From Streptomyces sp. NBC_00654 (lineage in GTDB: Bacteria > Actinomycetota > Actinomycetes > Streptomycetales > Streptomycetaceae), in the NCBI RefSeq assembly GCF_026341775.1, contig NZ_JAPEOB010000001.1, positions 3,348,001 through 3,412,000 of the forward strand: DNA of 64,000 bases, given 5' to 3'. Each line of letters opens with the position of its first letter. Position 1 is the first letter of the stretch. A model generated the notes under the pieces. That model was given only the letters and a program-made list of their open reading frames with translations, was not told the DNA's origin and made no database searches. The position numbers were made by a program, and so were the translations under genes. Positions 48,247 through 57,012 of this stretch are shown here, one piece after another.

Positions 48247-48873
48247 GTGGCCAAGGTCGAGGAACAGCGCCGCGGGCAGGTGTACGACGCCGAGCTCGGG
48301 GCGGCCGTTGAGCGGGCCCAGCAGGGAGACGAGGAAGCGTTCGCAGCGGCCTACCGGCTGACCCATCCCGGTCTGCTCGGCTATCTGCGGGGAATGGTCG
48401 GCGATGACGCCGAGGACGTGGCCTCCGACGCCTGGCTGGAGATCGCCCGCGATCTCTGGCGGTTCCGGGGAGACGGCGCGGGGTTTCGCGGCTGGACCGC
48501 GACGATCGCGCGGAACCAGGCGCTGGATCATCTGCGCAAGCAGAAACGGCGCCCCGGAACCGCCCTGCTGGAACAGGACATGCTCGAACTGCCGGGCGGT
48601 CACGACACCGCCGCGTCCGCCTTGGAGACCCTCTCCACACAGGAGGCGCTGGAACTCATCGCCACCCTGCCGAGGGAGCAGGCGGAGGCGGTCCTGCTGC
48701 GAGTCGTCGTCGGACTCGACGGCCCCGCGACGGCGCGCGTGCTCGGCAAGCGGGTCGGTGCCGTCCGCACGTCCGCGTACCGGGGACTGAAGAGACTCGG
48801 CGAGCAGTTGACCGGTAACAGAGTGCTGGGTGCGTCGCGCGGGCGGCGGAGCGGGCGGGGAGACGAGGCATGA
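48247..48873 (+). CDS. RNA polymerase sigma factor, ECF (sigma-70 region 2/4) type
   Basis: 208-residue extracytoplasmic-function sigma factor. Region 2 spans about 25-95 (FAAAYRLTHPGLLGYLRGMV, DAEDVASDAWLEIARDLWRF with the GWTATIARNQALDHLRK -10 recognition helix). Region 4 spans about 125-180 (LIATLPREQAEAVLLRVVVG, then ARVLGKRVGAVRTSAYRGLK). GTG 48247 is chosen because AGAGGA is about 5 bp upstream; ATG 48211 and an earlier TTG are in frame. The next gene starts inside its stop codon (ATGA) and encodes a membrane protein, the usual arrangement for a sigma factor and its regulator. Confidence 0.88.
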   Translation: MAKVEEQRRGQVYDAELGAAVERAQQGDEEAFAAAYRLTHPGLLGYLRGMVGDDAEDVASDAWLEIARDLWRFRGDGAGFRGWTATIARNQALDHLRKQKRRPGTALLEQDMLELPGGHDTAASALETLSTQEALELIATLPREQAEAVLLRVVVGLDGPATARVLGKRVGAVRTSAYRGLKRLGEQLTGNRVLGASRGRRSGRGDEA

Positions 48874-49673
48874 CACAGGAACCGCGGCACGGGTCCGGGG
48901 CATCGGTGCCACCCGGGCCGGACGGGGCGGGGGCAGCCGCCCGGAGTGCGGAAGAGGCCGGGCGGGATGCGGAACAGCGGGCACTCGCCGCCTTCCGGGA
49001 GGCGCGCGGCCAGTGGCCGGACGGGACGGTGCCGCCGTGGCGCAGACGCGGGCGCGACGACTGGCGGCCCGCGCAGGGGCGACGCGGTGGAATTCCGGTG
49101 CGTGCGGCGATCGGCGGCTTCGCCGTCGCGGTGACGCTCGGCGGGGCCGCGCTGGCCGCCGGTTCGGGCGCGCTGCCGACGCCGTTCGGCGACGGGGGAC
49201 CCGGCGGCCGGGCCCCCGTCCGGCCCGCACACAGCGCGTCGGCCCCCTCGTCCGCCGGTCCGGAATCACCTCGCCCGGGTACGCCCCCGCCCCGCACCGG
49301 CGCCACGGGTCCGGGGCCGACCGGACCGACCGACTCCGGACGCCGCGCCGGTGGACCGGGGCAGGCACCGGACGGCGCGGCGCGGGCACCGGGCGACACG
49401 GCGCTCTGCCAGGTGTACGAGCGGTCGCGCGGCATCGGAAGGGCCGGAGACCCGACCGCCCTGGAGCGTCTGGAGAAGACCGCCGGAGGCGCGTCGGAGG
49501 TGGCGGGCCACTGTGAGGCGCTGCTCCGCCGGGCGGCCGACGGCACGGAGGGGAAAGCGGGCGCCGGCAGCGGTGCGCGGACGGGCCCGAAGCGCGAACC
49601 GGGGCCGGGAGCCGGGCGTGAGCCGGCACCGAAGGCCTCGGGCGCCGCCCGTGCCGGCCCCGCCGATCGCTGA
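48870..49673 (+). CDS. Single-pass membrane protein coupled to the ECF sigma factor
   Basis: 267-residue protein, translationally coupled to the sigma-factor gene. The N-terminal 75 residues are charged and cytoplasmic (EQRALAAFREARGQWP), one transmembrane helix follows (about 77-100, AIGGFAVAVTLGGAALAAG), and the outer part is a long Pro/Gly/Ser-rich region ending in a small helical segment (ALCQVYERSRGIGRAG to EALLRRAA) and a basic low-complexity tail. Position suggests an anti-sigma or signalling partner, but no zinc-binding HxxxCxxC anti-sigma motif is present. I do not recognise a named domain. Confidence 0.75.
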   Translation: MTQEPRHGSGASVPPGPDGAGAAARSAEEAGRDAEQRALAAFREARGQWPDGTVPPWRRRGRDDWRPAQGRRGGIPVRAAIGGFAVAVTLGGAALAAGSGALPTPFGDGGPGGRAPVRPAHSASAPSSAGPESPRPGTPPPRTGATGPGPTGPTDSGRRAGGPGQAPDGAARAPGDTALCQVYERSRGIGRAGDPTALERLEKTAGGASEVAGHCEALLRRAADGTEGKAGAGSGARTGPKREPGPGAGREPAPKASGAARAGPADR

Positions 49674-49676
49674 GGC

Positions 49677-49831
49677 GGGACGAGCGGACGGGCGGACAGG
49701 TGGGACGAGGGACGAGCGGACGCGTGGACGGGCGGGACGAGGGACGAGCGGACGCGTGGACGGGTGGGACGAGGGACGAGGGACGAGCGGACGCGTGGAC
49801 GGGTGGGACGAGGGACGAGGGACGAGCAGGT
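49677..49831 (+). repeat. Minisatellite, 32-39 bp units
   Basis: Two 32-bp copies (49702-49733 and 49734-49765) differ by a single final base. A third copy has an extra 7-bp GGGACGA (49766-49804). Partial copies flank them. Units are built from GGGACGAG, GCGGACGCGTGGACGGG and similar blocks. The array starts 4 bp after the preceding stop codon and lies upstream of the secreted protein gene. Confidence 0.9.
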
Positions 49832-49939
49832 CCGGCGGGACGCTTCAGGGGTGCGGGGCGGCCGCAGGAATTCCGCCCTCGTCGAGGAGCCCGCCGCGAC
49901 CGGTGTGATGGTTTCGTCCCGGCCGACGCTGGGCTGTAC

Positions 49940-51973
49940 ATGAACACGAAATTCGAACATGTGCCCGATATTGCGCGTCGTCTCGCCCTCGTCCTGGCTC
50001 TTGCCGCCGTGCCTGTCGCCGCGGTCTCCCCGGTGGCCCACGCCAAGGGAGCCGAGGCCGCGGAGGTCGTGGTGAGCGCACCGGACAGGTACACGCCCGT
50101 GCAGGACGTGCTGTACGCCGCCGGGGACACCGGCTATCTCCACCGGCGGGAGACGGACGACGGATCCACCGCTCCGTACCAGTGGCGCGGATACGACGGG
50201 TCGGAGCGGACCGTCGAGGGCTTCACCGGTCAACTGCCCGGCCAGCAGGGCTACTACGGAGCCGGTACGGACATCCTTCCCGTGCCCGTCGGCGCGAGCG
50301 GCGTGGTGCAGCTGCGCGACCCGGCGACCGGGGAATCGACGCCGCTCACCGTGCCGGACGGTCAGTACACCGTGGCTTCCTTCGGGCGGACGGTACTGAC
50401 GTTCTCGTACAACGAGGTGTGGCAGGTGGACAAGCTGCACATTCTCCGGCTCCAGGACGGCACGACCACCGACACCCCGGTCGACCCACCGTCAGGACTG
50501 CGATTCGACCGGTACCCGGTCGCCGCCGGGGACGGGCAGCTGGCCGTCGTGAAGTTCACCCGCGGGCACACCCTCGGCATCCTCGACCTGACCAGCGGCA
50601 CGCTCACCGCCGTCCCCACCCATGTGGTCGTCGACGAGTCCTGGTCCATCCAGGCCGCCGTCTCTCCCACCCACATCGCCTGGTACCAGCAGGGCATGAG
50701 CCAGGCACGGGTGATCCGCCGTGACGACCCGGCCGGGACACAGACCGCGGTCGCCGTACCGTCCTCCGGCGAAGGCACCCCCGTCGTCGGACTGGCCGGG
50801 GACTGGCTCCTCACCGCCTACCGGCCGCAGACCCCCACCGAGCAGAACCCTCCCGCACGTCGGGGAGGCCCGCTCAGAGCGACCCCGATCGCCGGCGGCA
50901 CACCGCTGACCCTGCTGGCCTCGGCCCAGCCCGGCCTCGCCCAGATCCCCGGCGGCGGAGCGGTGACGGTCGGCGGCGCGGACGCCGGTGACTGGGCGGT
51001 GCGCCGTATCGAGACCGCGTCGGACGGCCGCCCGACGCTGCGTACGCTCTCCGAGGTGCCCGCCGCACCCGCCGTACTGCGCGGCATCGCGCTGGCCGGC
51101 GGCCAGTTGGTCACCAAGGAGGAGGACAGCGCACCGCGGCCCTCCTACCAGACGCGGAAGGTGACCCTGACGGGAACGCCGTCGGCCGGGGAACGCTCCG
51201 AAGTCACCACCGCCCCTCTCGGCGACAACTACGGCCAGCCGCTGGGCGCGGGCGACGGCTCCGTCGTCCACGTCCGGTACGACGAAGCCACCCAGCGGGA
51301 TGTCCTCGTCCGCGCCTCGGCGACGGGTACACGCACCGAGGTCGTCCCCTTCGACCGCGTCATGCCGCCGACCTCCGGCCGCGGTCTGCGTGACGCCGCC
51401 GGGAGGTACGCGGTCTACGGAGGCGGCGACGAGCGGATGGTCGTCGACTTCGAAGCGGCCGACGGCGGCGCCGTGGTTCAGCAGCTGAAGACCCCGGCCG
51501 CCGCGCTCCAGGGGACCACGCTGTGGACCACCGACGGCACCGCGGGACGGATCGAGGCCCGCGACCTGGTCTCCGGCGCCGTCACCCCGTACACGGTCGG
51601 CGCCCCGTGCGTGATCCGTGACCTCCGGGTCGTCGGGCGCTGGGTGTACTGGGACTGCCTGGGCCAGGACACGACCGGCGACCTGTCGACCCCCTTCGGC
51701 GTGTACGACCTGAAGACCGGTGACGGCATCAGTCTGCCCAAGCGCGGAAAGCTCGGGGACGGGTTCCTCGTCAACCACGACACGGCCGCCGGCGAGCTGC
51801 GGCTCACCGACTTCCGCACCGGCACCGCCGCCGCGCCCCGGACGCTCACGGACCTGCCCGCCGTACCAGGCTGGAAGAACTACGACGTGGACAAGTTCGG
51901 CGACGGTATCGCCTGGCTGGACGCCGACGGCACGGCCCACGTCACATCGAGCGGTACACCCGCCCGGAGCTGA
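49940..51973 (+). CDS. Secreted beta-propeller-like protein of unknown function
   Basis: 677-residue exported protein. A basic head and hydrophobic core (ARRLALVLALAAVPVAAVSP) end at AHA near residue 35, a clear signal peptide. The remainder is a series of short beta-strand repeats with tryptophans and DG turns (WVYWDCLGQD, FGVYDLKTGDGISL, GIAWLDADGTAHV), which suggests a six- to eight-bladed propeller. No catalytic motif or LPxTG anchor is visible. It resembles the N-terminal propellers of larger Streptomyces FG-GAP or amidase-linked secreted proteins but lacks a C-terminal domain. ATG 49940 is chosen; the open frame upstream runs through a minisatellite. Confidence 0.75.
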   Translation: MNTKFEHVPDIARRLALVLALAAVPVAAVSPVAHAKGAEAAEVVVSAPDRYTPVQDVLYAAGDTGYLHRRETDDGSTAPYQWRGYDGSERTVEGFTGQLPGQQGYYGAGTDILPVPVGASGVVQLRDPATGESTPLTVPDGQYTVASFGRTVLTFSYNEVWQVDKLHILRLQDGTTTDTPVDPPSGLRFDRYPVAAGDGQLAVVKFTRGHTLGILDLTSGTLTAVPTHVVVDESWSIQAAVSPTHIAWYQQGMSQARVIRRDDPAGTQTAVAVPSSGEGTPVVGLAGDWLLTAYRPQTPTEQNPPARRGGPLRATPIAGGTPLTLLASAQPGLAQIPGGGAVTVGGADAGDWAVRRIETASDGRPTLRTLSEVPAAPAVLRGIALAGGQLVTKEEDSAPRPSYQTRKVTLTGTPSAGERSEVTTAPLGDNYGQPLGAGDGSVVHVRYDEATQRDVLVRASATGTRTEVVPFDRVMPPTSGRGLRDAAGRYAVYGGGDERMVVDFEAADGGAVVQQLKTPAAALQGTTLWTTDGTAGRIEARDLVSGAVTPYTVGAPCVIRDLRVVGRWVYWDCLGQDTTGDLSTPFGVYDLKTGDGISLPKRGKLGDGFLVNHDTAAGELRLTDFRTGTAAAPRTLTDLPAVPGWKNYDVDKFGDGIAWLDADGTAHVTSSGTPARS

Positions 51974-51984
51974 GTTTTTGATCC

Positions 51985-52020
51985 GGGCGCGGGCGGCGGC
52001 ACCTGCCGCCGTCCGCGCCC
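51985..52020 (+). terminator. Terminator hairpin after the propeller gene
   Basis: Arms of 17 bp at 51985-52001 and 52004-52020 pair with one mismatch, 12 bp after the stop. Confidence 0.65.
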
Positions 52021-52042
52021 TGCGGCGCCGATGACGTACGAG

Positions 52043-52073
52043 GGGGCGGGACCCCGCCAGGAGGTCCCGCCCC
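52043..52073. terminator. Second terminator hairpin between convergent genes
   Basis: GGGGCGGGACC (52043-52053) and GGTCCCGCCCC (52063-52073) pair perfectly and are followed by ATTGTT on the plus strand. Confidence 0.65.
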
Positions 52074-52168
52074 ATTGTTCCAACGGGTCATGCGCCAACG
52101 GCCGTGCGGCGACGGTGCGTCAACGGTCCCGGGCGACGGTCACATGCGCCGACGGGCCGCTTCCGGGC

Positions 52169-53842
52169 TCAGAACCGGTCCGGGGCACGCAGGGGGAGCG
52201 GAGAGCCGGGGAGCACGTCCCGCGTCCGGTTCTCGCGTGCCTCCGCGTTCTGGCCGGCCGTCGCCTCGCAGGTCACGTCTTTCGCCGGGAGCCTGCCGGT
52301 GAGCAGGTAGCGGGCGACCGTGCCGTCCGTGCACGCGTTGCCGTTCGGGTAGACGGCATGGCCCTCGCCGCCGAGGACGGTGAGCATGCTGGAACCCTTC
52401 AGGTCGGCGTGCAGGGCCTGACCGCTGGGCAGCGGGGTCTGCGAGTCCCACTCGTTCTGGACGATCAGGGAACCCACCTTGTTGTTCACCTCGGTCGCCG
52501 GTTCCACGGACTTGTCCCAGAACGCGCAGGGCTTGATGCTGGACGCGAAGTCACCGTAGAGCGGATACCGGCCCTTGTCCTCGATGGCGTCCCGGCGGTA
52601 GCTCTCGGAATCGCGGGACCACGCCGCCGAGTTGTCGCCGCACACCACGGCCCAGAAGCTCGCCGACATGTTGTCGGACGGCGCCTCGGCGGCATCGGCG
52701 GCGTCCGCCGTCCCGGTCCCTGCGGATCCCGCGAACGGAGCGAGCTTCTTCACGGAGGCGGTCCTGCCCGCCGCCGCCTTCTTCAGCTCCACGACCCCCT
52801 CGGTGGCGTATTCCGGGGTGAAGACCGCCACCCGCATACCGCTGCGGATGTCATCGCCGGTGAGCGGCTGCCCCTCCACCTCGATGGGCGTCTCGTCGGC
52901 CTGTGCCACCAGGTCCCAGAGGGTCCGGTCGACCTCCTTCGGGGTGTCGCCGAGGCCGTACTTCGCCGAACGCCCGGCGGCCCACTCGGTCCACCGGTCG
53001 AACGCGGGCTCGGCGCCCTCGGCCCACCACTGGATCATCCCTCGCCAGGCGCGCGCCGGATCGACCGCGCTGTCCAGCACGAACCGGTCGGCCCGGCCCG
53101 GGAAGAGCTGGGTGTAGACGGCGCCCAGGTAGGTGCCGTACGAGTACCCCAGGTACGAGATCTTCTTCTCACCGAGGACCGCCCGGAGCAGATCCATGTC
53201 GCGGGCGGTGTTGCGCGTGGTGATGTGGGGGAGCGTGTCGCCCGCGTTCTTCCTGCACTTGTCCGCGACGGTGCGCGCCCAGGCGACGTCCTTGTCGAAC
53301 GTCTCCTCCTTGTACGGCCGCAGCCAGTTCTCCTCCTCCGGCTCCAGGCCGCAGGAGACCGGGCTGCTCCGCCCCACCCCGCGCGGGTCGAAGCCGATGA
53401 GGTCGTACTTCTGCCGGGTGGATTCGGGCAGACCCTCCTTCATCCCCAGCGGCATGGAGAGCCCCGGCCCCCCGGGGCCGCCGGGGTTGGAGAGCAGGAC
53501 ACCGTGCCGCTTGCCGGGCGTGGTGCTCCTGATCCGCGATATGGCCATGTCGATCCGCTCGCCCCCGGGAACCCGGTAGTCCAGCGGGACCTTGATCGTG
53601 GCGCACTCGAACTCCGCAGGGGAGTCGGCTTCGCACCGCTTCCACCGCGGCTTCTGCTTCGCATACCGGTCCAGCGCGCTCCGGGCGGCGGGCGAGGAGG
53701 CGGCGGCCGAGGAAGCGGCGGGCGAGGAGACGGCCGACGGGGTGCCGGCCGGAGCGGCCGTGGCCGTCGAGGTGGCGAGCGCGGGAGCCAGCGTTGCCGT
53801 GACGCTCACGGCTAACAGGGGCACGAGACGTCGTCTGCGCAC
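52169..53842 (-). CDS. Secreted alpha/beta hydrolase, tripeptidyl aminopeptidase (Tap/SlpD) family
   Basis: 557-residue exported protease. A signal peptide (LVPLLAVSVTATLAPALATS, cleavage near residue 30) leads an Ala/Ser-rich propeptide. The mature enzyme has the oxyanion segment LLSNPGGPGGPGLSM, GFDPRGVGRSSPV, the nucleophile elbow LGYSYGTYLG, a C-terminal catalytic aspartate region (VQNEWDSQTPL) and histidine in GGEGHAVYP. Streptomyces Tap, SlpD and SlpE remove N-terminal tripeptides from secreted proteins. GTG 53842 has AAGGA 9 bp upstream. Gly/Ala-rich insert GTADAADAAEAP occurs in the lid region. Cysteines suggest disulfides. Confidence 0.92.
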   Translation of the reverse strand: MRRRRLVPLLAVSVTATLAPALATSTATAAPAGTPSAVSSPAASSAAASSPAARSALDRYAKQKPRWKRCEADSPAEFECATIKVPLDYRVPGGERIDMAISRIRSTTPGKRHGVLLSNPGGPGGPGLSMPLGMKEGLPESTRQKYDLIGFDPRGVGRSSPVSCGLEPEEENWLRPYKEETFDKDVAWARTVADKCRKNAGDTLPHITTRNTARDMDLLRAVLGEKKISYLGYSYGTYLGAVYTQLFPGRADRFVLDSAVDPARAWRGMIQWWAEGAEPAFDRWTEWAAGRSAKYGLGDTPKEVDRTLWDLVAQADETPIEVEGQPLTGDDIRSGMRVAVFTPEYATEGVVELKKAAAGRTASVKKLAPFAGSAGTGTADAADAAEAPSDNMSASFWAVVCGDNSAAWSRDSESYRRDAIEDKGRYPLYGDFASSIKPCAFWDKSVEPATEVNNKVGSLIVQNEWDSQTPLPSGQALHADLKGSSMLTVLGGEGHAVYPNGNACTDGTVARYLLTGRLPAKDVTCEATAGQNAEARENRTRDVLPGSPLPLRAPDRF

Positions 53843-54017
53843 GAAATTCGATCCTTCCGGTCATGTGTTCGGACAGGAAAGATCCTTCAGGAACCGGCCA
53901 CGCCCGCGGATCCCTCGTCGAGGCGCACCTCTCTCCACCCTGGGAATGACACAACATCCCTGGGTGGTCCCCTGGTTGTAGGGGAAGGACGGCTGACGGT
54001 CGGTTTCCGGCCCCGGC

Positions 54018-55265
54018 CTACCGGTACCAGCCGAACCGCTCCGCCATCAGCGGCAGGCGCTCTGCGACGATGGCGTGTGCCGCGGCCCTGGGTGTGGAGC
54101 CGTCGGCGTCCGCGCGGGCCAGCATCCGGTCGATCAGGTCCCGCATCGCGCGACGGGTGTGCGCGAAGGCCTGGCCGGCGTCGGGGCCGATGTCCCCGAA
54201 CAGGGTCCACCACCACCAGGCGTTCGTCCCGGAGTTGACCACGACATCGGGCAGCACTGTGATCCCCCGCGCCGTCAGCAGTTCCTCGGCCTCCGCGAGC
54301 ACCGGCATGTTCGCGGCCTCCACGACCCAGCGCGCCGTGATGCCGGCCTGGTTCGTCGCGTCGACGGCGTACGAGACGGCGGCCGGGACCAGCACCTCCG
54401 CTTCCACCGTCAGCCAGGCGTCGCGCGGCAGCTCCAGGTCGCCTTCGCGCAGAACGCCGCGGTCCACCGTCCCATGGGCGTCCCGCGCCATGAGGAGTGC
54501 CTCGATGTCCAGACCCTCCGGGTTGGCGATCGTGCCCTTCACATCGGCGACGGCGACGACCTTCAGGCCGGCCCGCGCGAGAAAGCGCGCCGTGGCTCCG
54601 CCCATGGTGCCGAGCCCCTGGACGGACACCCGGGTGTTCTCGTACGGAACGCCCGCGCGGTCCAGCGCGGCGAGTGCCGACTCCGCGACGCCGCACCCTC
54701 CCACCAGTTCGTCGAGTCCGATCCCGTCCACGGTGACCGCGAAGGCGGCGGCCAGCCGTTGCCGGGCCGCCGTCTCGTCGTCCAGGAGCGGGTAGACCGC
54801 CTGGATGGAGGAGACGAGCCCGGCCTCCGCCGCCGCCCGGTCGACGAGGTCCTGGGTGAGTCCGAGGTCCTCACCGGTCGTCCAGACGTTCTCGATGTAG
54901 GGGCGCACGGCCCGCAGGTAGCGGACGAGGACGCCGTACGCCGCCGGGTCGCGCGGGTCGCAGTCGATGCCGCCCTTGGCGCCGCCCAGCGGGATGTAGC
55001 GGGCCCGGGTGTCGGCGGCGTCGTAGTGCAGCGCCTCCTTCATCGTCATGCCGCGGGCCAGTCCCGCGACCTCCGCCCGGGTGCAGCCCTCGCGCATCCG
55101 CAGTCCGCCGCTGGAGACGCCGCGCACCAGCCGGTCGACGACCAGATAGCCGTTGCGGCCGGTGACGTGGTCCGTCCAGGTGAGGGAGATCAGGGGGTCC
55201 TGAGGATGCGGTGCGGCAGGTGCGAGGGGTACGGCGGAAGGGGTCGACGCCGTCGGTGCGCTCAT
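54018..55265 (-). CDS. Glu/Leu/Phe/Val dehydrogenase family enzyme
   Basis: 415-residue NAD(P)-dependent oxidative deaminase. The substrate-binding helix with catalytic lysine is IPLGGAKGGIDCDP, preceded by MTMKEALHYDAADTRARY, and the Rossmann motif is VQGLGTMGGATARFLARAG at about 220-238. PDVVVNSGTNAWWWW is an unusual tryptophan-rich version of the conserved NSG.VV segment. The N-terminus has an Ala/Pro-rich extension. ATG 55265 overlaps the stop of the ThDP-enzyme gene by 4 bp, so both are made from one transcript. The amino acid used cannot be fixed; a 2-oxo acid shared with the ThDP enzyme is likely. Confidence 0.9.
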   Translation of the reverse strand: MSAPTASTPSAVPLAPAAPHPQDPLISLTWTDHVTGRNGYLVVDRLVRGVSSGGLRMREGCTRAEVAGLARGMTMKEALHYDAADTRARYIPLGGAKGGIDCDPRDPAAYGVLVRYLRAVRPYIENVWTTGEDLGLTQDLVDRAAAEAGLVSSIQAVYPLLDDETAARQRLAAAFAVTVDGIGLDELVGGCGVAESALAALDRAGVPYENTRVSVQGLGTMGGATARFLARAGLKVVAVADVKGTIANPEGLDIEALLMARDAHGTVDRGVLREGDLELPRDAWLTVEAEVLVPAAVSYAVDATNQAGITARWVVEAANMPVLAEAEELLTARGITVLPDVVVNSGTNAWWWWTLFGDIGPDAGQAFAHTRRAMRDLIDRMLARADADGSTPRAAAHAIVAERLPLMAERFGWYR

Positions 55266-56917
55266 CGGACAGGCTCCTCGGTCACGGTGATCAGGGTGGG
55301 CCCAGGGGTGGCCAGGGCCAGGGAAAGAGCGCGGGCGAGGGCCGCGGGGGAGTCGGCGTGGCTGCCGCGGCCGCCGTAGGCACGGGCCAGTGCGGGCAGG
55401 TCGACGGGGGGCAGGTCGACGGCGACCGGGTGGTCGCCGCGGGCCGCCATTCCGTCGCGGATCTCGCCGTAGCCGCCGTTGTCGAAGACGACGACGGGCA
55501 ACGGCAGCCCCAGCTGCGCCGCGGTGGCCAGCTCCTGCACGGAGAACTGCAGGCCGCCGTCACCGCTCAGTGCCACGACCTGGCGCTGCGGGCAGGCGGT
55601 CTTCGCCCCGATGGCGGCGGGCAGCGCGTACCCGAGCGTGCCGAAGCCGGTCGGGTGCAGGAAGCGCCCCCCGGGGCCGACCGGGAGATGCGGCAGCGCG
55701 CCGTAGTAGCAGCACTGGGCGCTGTCGGAGGTGAGGACCGCGTCCGGGGCGAGCACCTCGCGTACGGCGCGGAGATACGGCAGCCATCGGGCGTCGCGGT
55801 CCGCCGTCTCCGCGTCCCGCCCCGCGCGCAGCGCCGCCACCGGGCCGGCGGGGTCCGGCGGCCGGACGTCCCTGCCGGCACGGTCCGCGGCCCCGGAATC
55901 CCCGTCCGACGGTTCCGCGAGCACCTCCAGCAACGCCGCGACGGTGCTGCGGGCATCGCCGGTCAGCGGGTGCTGGGCGGGCGGTCCCGTGTACATCTGC
56001 GCCGGGTCGAGATCGATCCGGATCAGCGTCCCGGAGAGGGCGGGCGGCGCGGACCAGAGGTCGGACTCGGCCAGCTCCGTGCCGATGGCGAGCACCGCGT
56101 CGCAGCCGGTCAGCCACCGCTGGACGGAGGGGCTGTGCAGGGACACCCCCAGCGCCAGCCGGTGCGTCTCGTCGACGATGCCCTTGCCGTTGGCCGTGGT
56201 GACGACGGGGGCGCCGAGCCGTTCGGCGAGGGCCAGACACCCGGCCGCCGCGTGCCGGGCGCCGCCGCCGAGCACCAGTGCGGGCCGCTCGGCCGACCGC
56301 AGGACCCGCGCCGCGTCGCGCACCGCGTGTCCGCCCGCGCCCGGCCGGGCCATCGGTGGGGCGAGCCGGACCGGTCCGGCCGGCTCCACGGCCTCCAGCA
56401 GGTCGAGCGGCACCTCGATGTGGACGGGGCGCGGGCGCTCGTGGCGCATCAGGGTGAACGCCCGCGCCACGGCGGAGCCGATCTCCTCGACCGAGGACAC
56501 CCGGTGGCTGAACGCGGCGACTCCCCGCAGGGCCTCGGTCTGGCTGCGCATCTCGTGCAGCAGACCGGTCGCCTGCCGGGGGTGACGCAGTGGCATGCCG
56601 GGCGACACGACCAGCAGCGGAACGCTGTCGGAGTAGGCCTGGCCGACCGCCGCGGCGATATTGAGCAGGGCCGGACCCGTGGTGGTGATCGCCACCCCGG
56701 GCCGCCCGGTGACCCGCGCGTACGCGTCGGCCGCGTATCCCGCGCCCTGTTCGTGGCGGGGCGCGACATGGCCGATGCCGTACGGCCCGAGATGCCGGTA
56801 GATCTCCAGGTTGTGTGTGCCGGGGATGCCGAACGCCTGCGTCACGTCGTGTGCCGCCAGCGCGCGGACGATCGCCTCGCCGCCGGTCAGCGACGTGCGG
56901 CCGGTCTGACCGGACAT
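55262..56917 (-). CDS. Thiamine-diphosphate-dependent enzyme, acetolactate synthase/2-oxoacid decarboxylase family
   Basis: 551-residue three-domain ThDP enzyme. The PYR domain has AFGIPGTHNLEIYR and HEQGAGYAADAYARVTG, where the glutamate of HEQGA activates thiamine. The central domain follows, and the PP domain carries GDGGLQFSVQELATA and VVFDNGGYGEI as the metal/ThDP site (GDG...NN-type). The HEQGA motif fits synthases and lyases of the acetolactate synthase group as well as decarboxylases. GGAGG precedes ATG 56917. The coupled amino-acid dehydrogenase downstream implies a pathway linking an amino acid and its 2-oxo acid to a decarboxylated or ligated product. Confidence 0.88.
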   Translation of the reverse strand: MSGQTGRTSLTGGEAIVRALAAHDVTQAFGIPGTHNLEIYRHLGPYGIGHVAPRHEQGAGYAADAYARVTGRPGVAITTTGPALLNIAAAVGQAYSDSVPLLVVSPGMPLRHPRQATGLLHEMRSQTEALRGVAAFSHRVSSVEEIGSAVARAFTLMRHERPRPVHIEVPLDLLEAVEPAGPVRLAPPMARPGAGGHAVRDAARVLRSAERPALVLGGGARHAAAGCLALAERLGAPVVTTANGKGIVDETHRLALGVSLHSPSVQRWLTGCDAVLAIGTELAESDLWSAPPALSGTLIRIDLDPAQMYTGPPAQHPLTGDARSTVAALLEVLAEPSDGDSGAADRAGRDVRPPDPAGPVAALRAGRDAETADRDARWLPYLRAVREVLAPDAVLTSDSAQCCYYGALPHLPVGPGGRFLHPTGFGTLGYALPAAIGAKTACPQRQVVALSGDGGLQFSVQELATAAQLGLPLPVVVFDNGGYGEIRDGMAARGDHPVAVDLPPVDLPALARAYGGRGSHADSPAALARALSLALATPGPTLITVTEEPVR

Positions 56918-57012
56918 GCTGCCTCCCTCCGCGAACGGGTCGCGTTACTGAACCGTCAGTCAGTATCGGGAAGTGCCGGCACCCCTGTCAAAGCGATTAC
57001 GGCCGCATGTGG

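Noticed and set aside
49677..49831. CRISPR-like array
   Set aside because: The units are contiguous without unique spacers, so this is a minisatellite.
49700..49939. In-frame extension of the secreted propeller protein through the minisatellite
   Set aside because: The signal peptide begins at ATG 49940; the upstream part is a translated tandem repeat without a ribosome binding site at its start.
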